64,000 nucleotides of DNA from Arthrobacter citreus (GTDB taxonomy: Bacteria; Bacillota; Bacilli; Bacillales; Bacillaceae_G), in NCBI GenBank assembly GCA_013200995.1, contig CP053688.1, forward strand, positions 2,604,001-2,668,000, read 5' to 3'. A model generated the notes under the pieces. That model saw only the letters and a program-made list of their open reading frames with translations. It searched no databases and was not told where the DNA came from. The position numbers and the translations under genes were made by a program. The stretch's first letter is position 1, and each line of letters starts with the position of its first letter. Below are positions 58,009 through 64,000 of the stretch, one piece after another.

Positions 58009-58854
58009 TTATTGCGCTGTAAAAGCAAATATCGATAATGGCTTGATTTCATTATTCTCAATAAAATCTTCTAGCATTTTAACTTCTGACCGAATCAGTC
58101 CCGTTAATTTACTTGGCATGGCTTCTACATTACTTAGTTCAACTTCAATATCTGATAATGTTTTATTAATTTCCCAATTACAATCATGTAATTGTGGTGA
58201 AAATATTGCTGTCTCATTATTTATGTTCCAGCCGGAGCTTTCACAAATAGTTTTTATATCATTCGGAGTTAAAAGAGTTCGAACATTAGATTCACTATCT
58301 TGTTTAAATGATTCGTACTGAGCTTGAATTAAAATCGATAATAAATGTGGGTACTGCTCAATTGAGCTAACTCTTGTGTCCCATTCAGCAAAGCATAGTG
58401 TTTTGCCCCATTTTTTAATTTTAGTTAATAATGTCCCAAACTCTTCTTGCGATTTGAAATACCATGAGCAGTGAGACATTACGATATAATCAAATTCATT
58501 TTCCGAAAAATCAATAGCTGGTGATAATAAGTCAACTTCAAACTCCATCTTTAATTGATGCCCTAATTTCGAATTCATTAAAAATTCTGCTGAGTCTCCT
58601 AATGAAATTGGACTTCCATACGTTTTTGAACCTATATCAACTCCATGAACTAATCCATTTTCCCCGACTACGTATGCTAAAACGGCAGTCGTATCTCCTT
58701 GACCACAGCCTATTTCAAGTACTTTACTTCCTTCTTTTATATTCCAAAATTCAACTAATTTAAAACGATGCTCCGTTTGTATTCTTTGTATGTCAGACAT
58801 CCCATTACCTGATGCCATACAATCAATAACCGATTCAACTGCATTTTTAATCAT
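58009..58854 (-). CDS. SAM-dependent class I methyltransferase
   Basis: 281 aa. SAM motif I is SKVLEIGCGQGDTTAVLAYV, with GVDIGSKTYG (motif II) and DYIVMSHCSWYF (motif post-III). The C-terminal third is a less conserved helical part. ATG at 58854 follows AAGGAGGAG; the frame opens at 58878. The substrate is unknown. Confidence 0.88.
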   Translation of the reverse strand: MIKNAVESVIDCMASGNGMSDIQRIQTEHRFKLVEFWNIKEGSKVLEIGCGQGDTTAVLAYVVGENGLVHGVDIGSKTYGSPISLGDSAEFLMNSKLGHQLKMEFEVDLLSPAIDFSENEFDYIVMSHCSWYFKSQEEFGTLLTKIKKWGKTLCFAEWDTRVSSIEQYPHLLSILIQAQYESFKQDSESNVRTLLTPNDIKTICESSGWNINNETAIFSPQLHDCNWEINKTLSDIEVELSNVEAMPSKLTGLIRSEVKMLEDFIENNEIKPLSIFAFTAQ

Positions 58855-58919
58855 AAAACTCCTCCTTGGACGATACATGTCATTATTAATTTACTTTTCT
58901 ACTATTCTTCCGTTTTGTT

Positions 58920-59639
58920 TCAATCTAATTTGAAGGTTACTTCTCCTACCCCAATATCCATATTAACTTCTAATTTAATTTTAGCATCGTCATATGCTTC
59001 ATTAACGTAAACTCCATTACCTTTCGAAATTAAATCAATAACGTTTGCTTTTCCAATTCCTTTACTTAATTTAACTTTTACACCAACATTTGAAGGCAAT
59101 ACAACGGTCGTTTTTCCGATTCCCGTTTTAATATTTGTTTCAAAACTGTTCTTCCAGTTTCCTCCTAAGTTGACATTAAGTTCTCCGACACCTGCATTTA
59201 TATTTAATTTATTTAACTTCAAACCACGCAAATCAAGATTTGTCTTTGACGCACCTGTGTTTACATCTAAATCGAGCGGAATTTTATCCGAAAGCTTCAG
59301 ATCCCACTCACTCTTTATTTTCCCGATTTTCATTTTTGATAGATGATGTTTAGACTGATCAATTTTTACTTCACCAGTAGAATTTTTAAGTTTGTATGAT
59401 ACATCCGGTTTAAAACTTTTATTATTATATTCTGCCTTTCCCTCTACCCATTTTTTAGTTCCTATAGAAACATTCATTGATCCGGCACCTAAGTCTAAAC
59501 TTACATCCAAATTCTTTGCTTGATCTTTATGAATTGAAATTGTCTCTTCCTTCACCTTACCATTGTTTACGATTGAGCAACCGGTAACAACAAAGGCCGC
59601 AGCAATTATTAATAGTACGGACATAATTAATTTTTTCAT
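58920..59639 (-). CDS. Lipoprotein with toast-rack (DUF2154/DUF4097-like) beta-helix domain
   Basis: 239 aa. Lipobox VVTGCSI near residue 20. The rest consists of repeated beta-strands with Gly/Asn turns, e.g. LDLGAGSMNVSIGTKKWVEG, VNTGASKTNLDLRGLKLNKL and NAGVGELNVNLGG, as in toast-rack adhesin-like domains. GGAGG lies before ATG. Single gene on the outer face of the membrane; role unknown. Confidence 0.85.
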   Translation of the reverse strand: MKKLIMSVLLIIAAAFVVTGCSIVNNGKVKEETISIHKDQAKNLDVSLDLGAGSMNVSIGTKKWVEGKAEYNNKSFKPDVSYKLKNSTGEVKIDQSKHHLSKMKIGKIKSEWDLKLSDKIPLDLDVNTGASKTNLDLRGLKLNKLNINAGVGELNVNLGGNWKNSFETNIKTGIGKTTVVLPSNVGVKVKLSKGIGKANVIDLISKGNGVYVNEAYDDAKIKLEVNMDIGVGEVTFKLD

Positions 59640-59904
59640 TTTTTAACCTCCAATTAAGAACTTCTAACACTCTCATTTTATGGAAATTAAAAAATCTAGA
59701 TAACATCCTCTAGTATCAATCAGGCTACGGCTTAAGACTGAAAGTAAATAAAGTACAAGTAAGTCACTACTATTTATTAGATTTTTTGACAGGATTCTCC
59801 TCTATTCTTCTAAAGATTTTTATATTTTGTCCTGCCCCAAACTTTCATACGTTATCCTGAATGTGAATAAAATGAAATGAATTAATTGTAAAGGAGGAGA
59901 ATCT

Positions 59905-61350
59905 ATGACAAATTTACCACTAACAACTGATCAAATGATTTCTATTATTCGAAGCGGTCTTAGAAAAACCCAATTCTCCAAAAAAGTAATTATAGTAGGC
60001 GCAGGTATGGCCGGATTGACAGCTGCTTCTTTACTAAAAGATGCGGGGCATCAAGTTACAATTATTGAGGCAAATGATCGAATTGGAGGTCGTGCCTATA
60101 CGTTGCGTTCTCCCTTTAGTAATGGACTATATTTAAACGCAGGACCTTTACGAATCCCCAATATCCATCATTTGACATTAGAATATATTCGAAAGTTTAA
60201 ATTGCCAGTAAATGAGTTTATTAATGAAACGCCAAACGATATTATTTATGCAAACGGAATAATGACGAATGAAGCTAATTATAAAATTAATCCTGACATT
60301 TTAAATTATCCAGTAGCACAAAACGAAAAAAGAAAAACTTCTGATGCTTTATTGAATCAAGCATTGCAGCCATTTATCGATTTTATTAATCAAAATCCAT
60401 TAACGAATTGGGAACTAGTCGAAAAAAGGTACGGCAATATTTCATTTGGTTCTTTTTTAAATTCCTATTTTTCAATAGGAGCAGTCGACATGATTGGTGT
60501 GCTCCTTGATTTCGAAGCATTTATGGGGATGTCCTTTTTAGAGGTATTAAGGGAACAGGTCGCTTTTAATTCAGCAACAAAATTTTATGAAATAACAGGT
60601 GGTATGGATCTATTACCAAAAGCATTCCTACCACAATTAAAAGATAATATTCATCTCAACCAAAAGCTGATGAAAATTATTCAAAACGATAAATTTGTAA
60701 CCATTCAAACGACTGATAATAAAACCTCCAATCAATTCACGCTAAACGCTGATCTTGCCATTATCGCTATTCCATTTTCACTCTTAAGATTTGTAGAAAT
60801 TGAACCATTCAATTCGGTTTCTTACTATAAACGTAAAGCAATTCGTGAAATTAACTACATGTCTGCAACGAAAATTGGAATAGAGTTTAAAAGTAGATTT
60901 TGGGAAAAACATGGTCAATTCGGCGGGAAATCTACAACCGATTTACCTAGTAGACTTGCACTCTATCCTAGTATTGATATTGGCAAATCAGGGCCTGCTG
61001 TAGTAAACGCAAGCTACACTTGGGCAGATGAGGCGCTAACGTTAAGTAGTTTAACAGAAGAAGAACGTATTTATTATACTTTACGAGACATGTCTAAAAT
61101 ATGGGGAAACCAAGTTTATTCTGAATTCGTAACGGGAACTTCCTTTAACTGGAGTCAAAATTCATTTTCTGTTGGTGCTTTTACTTTTTTCGAGCCTGGG
61201 CAAGAGGAAGAACTCAATTCTTATATAAGTAGTCCTGAAGGTAGACTGCATTTCGCAGGTGAACATGCTTCGCGTTCTCATGCTTGGATTCAAGGTGCCA
61301 TTGAATCTGGGATCCAAGCAGCAAACGAGGTTAATAATTTGATGACATGA
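59905..61350 (+). CDS. Flavin amine oxidase / L-amino-acid-oxidase-like, copy 2
   Basis: 481 aa. FAD motif VIIVGAGMAGLTAASLLKDA, EANDRIGGRAYT, and C-terminal LHFAGEHASRSHAWIQGAIE. It aligns with the 502-aa protein at 28479 along its whole length, with shared stretches such as QVTIIE/EVTILE and LAIIAIPFSLLRFVE/LAIITIPFSLLNFVE; by eye about half identical. Upstream a TTGACA-17-TCTAAA pair (59786-59814) is a possible promoter. AAGGAGGAG precedes ATG. Substrate unknown. Confidence 0.9.
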   Translation: MTNLPLTTDQMISIIRSGLRKTQFSKKVIIVGAGMAGLTAASLLKDAGHQVTIIEANDRIGGRAYTLRSPFSNGLYLNAGPLRIPNIHHLTLEYIRKFKLPVNEFINETPNDIIYANGIMTNEANYKINPDILNYPVAQNEKRKTSDALLNQALQPFIDFINQNPLTNWELVEKRYGNISFGSFLNSYFSIGAVDMIGVLLDFEAFMGMSFLEVLREQVAFNSATKFYEITGGMDLLPKAFLPQLKDNIHLNQKLMKIIQNDKFVTIQTTDNKTSNQFTLNADLAIIAIPFSLLRFVEIEPFNSVSYYKRKAIREINYMSATKIGIEFKSRFWEKHGQFGGKSTTDLPSRLALYPSIDIGKSGPAVVNASYTWADEALTLSSLTEEERIYYTLRDMSKIWGNQVYSEFVTGTSFNWSQNSFSVGAFTFFEPGQEEELNSYISSPEGRLHFAGEHASRSHAWIQGAIESGIQAANEVNNLMT

Positions 61351-61419
61351 ATAGTAGTACATCTGCGTTTATGAAAGAAACACTCTCGTACTATTTCAAT
61401 TAAATAGGCTTTTTTTCAA

Positions 61420-61452
61420 ATAAAAAGAACCGGGCATCAACTCGCCCGGTTT
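61420..61452 (-). terminator. Rho-independent terminator
   Basis: AACCGGGC/GCCCGGTT, a perfect 8-bp GC-rich stem with an 8-nt loop; minus-strand T run. Confidence 0.85.
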
Positions 61453-61457
61453 GCGTT

Positions 61458-61961
61458 CTATGATAATGCACCAGCCGGTCTCAATCGCGCCATCATAATT
61501 TCATCAACAAACCGGCCATTTGCTTTAATATTCCCCTTCTTAACTCCCTCAACGTTAAAACCAAACTTTTCATATAACGCCTGTGCCATAGGGTTTGTTT
61601 CTAACACTCCTAGTTCTACTCTTTCTAGCATTAGCCAATGATCAGCTAAATCTAAAACTTTTCTAAGTAAAGCCTTGCCAATTCCTTTATTATGATGATT
61701 TCCATCAGTCGCAATAAATAAATCTCCTACATGAGACCTGCGTCCAGTTCTTTGCACTAAACCAACTAGCCCTACTACATCTCCATTACATTCAGCTACA
61801 AATTCATATTCATTTGCTTGTAGGTTTCTAATTCTATTTTCCATCATGTCTATTCTCATACTAGGTAAAAAAATCATATAAGGAAAAACATTTTCTTGAG
61901 TACATATCCTATGAAGTGCTTTCGCATCACTTATTTCTACTGGTCTTATCAAGATTTCCAT
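61458..61961 (-). CDS. GNAT acetyltransferase (YhhY-like)
   Basis: 167 aa. LIRPVEISDAKALHRICTQE at the start, RRSHVGDLFIATDGNHHNKG then IGKALLRKVLDLADHW (acetyl-CoA site), and VLETNPMAQALYEKFGFNVE. This pattern is near the YhhY/amino-acid acetyltransferase branch. ATG at 61961 has AAGGAG 9 nt before. Same strand as the nucleotidyltransferase-like gene. Confidence 0.85.
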   Translation of the reverse strand: MEILIRPVEISDAKALHRICTQENVFPYMIFLPSMRIDMMENRIRNLQANEYEFVAECNGDVVGLVGLVQRTGRRSHVGDLFIATDGNHHNKGIGKALLRKVLDLADHWLMLERVELGVLETNPMAQALYEKFGFNVEGVKKGNIKANGRFVDEIMMARLRPAGALS

Positions 61962-61983
61962 CAAGGCTCACTCCTTCAAATTA

Positions 61984-62553
61984 TTAGTTTAACCCCTCTA
62001 ACCATTCATGATTAGGATGATTGCGCAAAATTGCTTCACGCAACCACTTTTTCTGGAACTCGTTCAATGAATTAATCACATTTTTAAAATCCTCGTGATC
62101 TTTTTCCCTCGTATTACTAGCCTTATATAATAGGACTATTTCAGGATTTAAGTATGGAATACCCTCATTTGAAAAGCTGTAAAATGAGTCTAGTTTACAA
62201 ATAATCGATTTATCTCTTCTAAATTTCCACTCATTGAATTCAATTTCATTTAGTAAGACTTCTAACTCACTATTCGTCTGACTATTCCTACCATGCAATT
62301 CATGGATTGGTAATTCTAGATATTCATTCTTCCAATTTGTTAATTCCCCTTTAAGGACTTTATTAAACGTCCAATCATTTAAATACTCTTTAAGACTTAA
62401 TTGATCCTTCCGGGCAATCGCGATTTCAATATCATGATGATTTCTCGTCTCCTTACCTAAGTAAAGGTCAATTGCCCATCCACCAGCAATATACCATCCT
62501 TTATTAAACCCTTTCATTACATGATTTATTTTAAAACATTCATTAAAAACCAT
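61984..62553 (-). CDS. Nucleotidyltransferase-like protein (LinA/amino-glycoside AAD-like)
   Basis: 189 aa. WYIAGGWAIDLYLGKETRNH then HDIEIAIARKD shows the GGWAxDxxxG..RxHxDxEI motif of lincosamide/aminoglycoside nucleotidyltransferase-like proteins; acidic residues Asp and Asp/Glu are kept. Drug resistance is not proven by this; many chromosomal members have no known function. GGAGG lies before ATG. 20 nt upstream of the GNAT gene, so probably one operon. Confidence 0.8.
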   Translation of the reverse strand: MVFNECFKINHVMKGFNKGWYIAGGWAIDLYLGKETRNHHDIEIAIARKDQLSLKEYLNDWTFNKVLKGELTNWKNEYLELPIHELHGRNSQTNSELEVLLNEIEFNEWKFRRDKSIICKLDSFYSFSNEGIPYLNPEIVLLYKASNTREKDHEDFKNVINSLNEFQKKWLREAILRNHPNHEWLEGLN

Positions 62554-62612
62554 AAAATGTACCTCCTAATTAAAAAAGCACCACACTGAATGTATGATAC
62601 TTAATAATCAAT

Positions 62613-62873
62613 TTATTTAATTTTAAAAAATAAAAACTTTTCTACTTTAGGATGAATCGGCTCATCAACATAAGAACGATTCCATCGATTGAATAGCTGG
62701 ATCTCACCGTCAAATGAGCCATTTGTTTGCCCATCGTCTGAGAAAGTTGAACTTTCAGAAACAGTTGAAACAATCGCAGTCTCAGTTCCGCCTGAAACAA
62801 AGTTTGGCTCATAATTCATAGATAATACAGTCATCATACACAATATTGTTATAATGCTGGATATTCTTCTCAT
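62613..62873 (-). CDS. Small secreted signalling-peptide precursor candidate (Phr/NprX-like)
   Basis: 86 aa. Basic start MRRISS, a hydrophobic signal segment (about residues 7-18, IITILCMMTVLS), then a polar Ser/Thr/Gly-rich region and a C-terminal end VEKFLFFKIK. It starts 4 nt after the stop codon of the TPR regulator, with AGGAAA overlapping that stop, so the two are translationally coupled. In RRNPP systems the gene after a TPR receptor encodes its peptide pheromone precursor. Which residues form the mature peptide cannot be read here. It is longer than typical Phr (about 40 aa). Confidence 0.7.
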   Translation of the reverse strand: MRRISSIITILCMMTVLSMNYEPNFVSGGTETAIVSTVSESSTFSDDGQTNGSFDGEIQLFNRWNRSYVDEPIHPKVEKFLFFKIK

Positions 62874-62877
62874 CTTG

Positions 62878-64000
62878 TTATTTCCTGCTTTCGATTATTT
62901 TTAATAGAGTGTTATTGTATTCTTTATATAACAAGTTTTGATTTTCTAATGATTCGTGTTTTTCATAGTAATCTGCAACAACCCCATAATATTTAATTAA
63001 TTTTTCGTGGTCATTATATTCAATCCATAATGGCAAAGCAACTTTACGTAAATAAGTCACTAAATTAGCCTCATCCTTTTTTGCTTCAAGTAATAAAACT
63101 TTCATTCTAATATAAGATGCACTATTTCTATCTTTTATTTTAGATAGATTTTCGCATAACAATTGAGTAGCAGTCTCGTAATTGTTCATGATCATCATAT
63201 TGTTAGCTATATTTGAAATGACTAAAAAATACTCCTCAGTTCCCTCTTGTATGTTCGATAAGTATTCTTCATAATATCTAATCGCCTTTTTATGTTGACT
63301 AGAATGATAGTATAAATAGCCTAAATTATGTAATGCACTCATTTGTATCGTTTTATCGCTTAGTATTACAGAAGCATCTAGAATTTCGATTAGAAATTGC
63401 TCAGCTCGATCTAATAGCTTACTTTTAATTAATTGAAGTGAAAGTAACATTTTTGCATCTAGAATTCGTTTAATATTATTATTTTGTAGAAAAATAGGGA
63501 TTGCCTTATTACAAAAATACATTGATAAAGAGGTCTGATTAATATAACTGTATACTAAAGCTCTATAAAAGCAGTATTCTTGAAAATCAATTTCAAGGTT
63601 CGGTGTAATTTCTTGGACTTCATCCATTACTTGAAGTGAATCATTGTATCTTTTTTCTTTTATGTAATATATTGATAGTGTAAACAAATATTTTATTGAT
63701 TCATATTGGGAAAATTTCTTCATTTTTACTTCAAGTTGTTTCCATTTTTTCTTTGCTTTTTTAAGATCTTCGATAAAAATATAATATCTCCAAATTGTAA
63801 TATAAAAATCATTTGATATATTAGTATAATTTATTTTTTCTTCCTTATTGATTAATTCTTCATATAGCATTTTGCTTGAGTCATAGTCAGCTCGCTCTAT
63901 AGAATTCCATAATCGTTTGAGCTGAATAGTCACTTCATCTATAATGTCATTCTCATCTACCTCGACTTGCATCTTCTTTAAAAGTAACCCAATCGTTTCT
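62878..64000 (-). CDS. RRNPP-type TPR regulator, 5' end outside the window
   Basis: The visible part is 373 residues of tandem TPR-like helices: SQYESIKYLFTLSIYYIKEK, YCFYRALVYSYINQTSLSMY, SALHNLGYLYYHSSQHKKAI, IRMKVLLLEAKKDEANLVTY. An ATG occurs at 63972, but the frame continues upstream in frame (ETIGLLLKKMQVEVDEND) to the window edge, without a ribosome site before that ATG. The upstream text resembles the end of an XRE helix-turn-helix domain (SxETIxxLLKKMxVEVDE), so the whole protein is probably an HTH-TPR regulator of the NprR/PlcR/Rgg class, or a Rap phosphatase. The peptide gene follows directly. Confidence 0.8.
   Translation of the reverse strand, partial: ETIGLLLKKMQVEVDENDIIDEVTIQLKRLWNSIERADYDSSKMLYEELINKEEKINYTNISNDFYITIWRYYIFIEDLKKAKKKWKQLEVKMKKFSQYESIKYLFTLSIYYIKEKRYNDSLQVMDEVQEITPNLEIDFQEYCFYRALVYSYINQTSLSMYFCNKAIPIFLQNNNIKRILDAKMLLSLQLIKSKLLDRAEQFLIEILDASVILSDKTIQMSALHNLGYLYYHSSQHKKAIRYYEEYLSNIQEGTEEYFLVISNIANNMMIMNNYETATQLLCENLSKIKDRNSASYIRMKVLLLEAKKDEANLVTYLRKVALPLWIEYNDHEKLIKYYGVVADYYEKHESLENQNLLYKEYNNTLLKIIESRK

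Overview
The window is low-GC Firmicute DNA with strong purine-rich Shine-Dalgarno sequences, several TTG/GTG starts, and small proteins typical of Bacillaceae (families YuzL, YkuS, DUF1540, lmo0937). It looks like chromosome of a Bacillus-like soil bacterium; I cannot name the species. No rRNA, tRNA, transposase, phage module or CRISPR array was seen.

Layout. 0-2.7 kb: a metal-responsive cadC-cadA pair with two operator repeats around a consensus promoter. 2.8-11.7 kb: mostly single genes (HAD phosphatase, GNATs, AlkD, two unrelated carbonic anhydrases facing each other, aldo/keto reductase, AlaX-like editing protein). 11.77-12.07 kb: a non-coding array of 21-bp tandem repeats. 12.2-14.3 kb: an OmpR/histidine-kinase pair. 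14.7-21.9 kb: envelope lipoproteins, a Rieske/FAD oxidoreductase, hpt, a beta-propeller protein and acetyltransferases. 22.07-23.52 kb: rtcB (RNA ligase), split by a 263-266 nt ORF-less insert that folds like a self-splicing group I intron. 24.6-28.1 kb: a four-gene, overlapping operon for nicotinamide to NAD+ (pncA-pncB-nadD-nadE). 28.5-35.7 kb: a flavin amine oxidase, DNA-repair and nucleotide-sanitation genes, and small proteins.

35.9-47.8 kb is an accessory metabolic island: two half-size chromate-transporter-type proteins, a Cys-rich mini-protein, two [2Fe-2S] ferredoxins, an aspartate-dehydrogenase-like enzyme, a GntR/FCD regulator, a GlcG/HbpS protein, an aldehyde dehydrogenase, a PqqC/TenA-fold enzyme with diiron-type motifs, a creatininase-family amidohydrolase, two large permeases and an unknown 111-aa protein. 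Nine sites with a GTATAC core (TTGGTATACCAA type) lie between its transcription units, so the whole block is probably one GntR regulon for catabolism of an unidentified, probably nitrogen-containing, compound.

48-64 kb: small proteins, an MFS exporter, an ArsR-SRPBCC pair, a CapA-type protein, a second two-component system joined to a beta-propeller lipoprotein, a second flavin amine oxidase paralogous to the first, and at the right edge a TPR regulator (5' end outside the window) followed 4 nt later by a small secreted-peptide gene, the arrangement of an RRNPP quorum-sensing pair.

Most intergenic gaps hold rho-independent terminators. At least three families of degenerate interspersed repeats recur in different gaps. 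The best candidates for new biology are the rtcB intron, the GTATAC regulon and the right-edge peptide-signalling pair.
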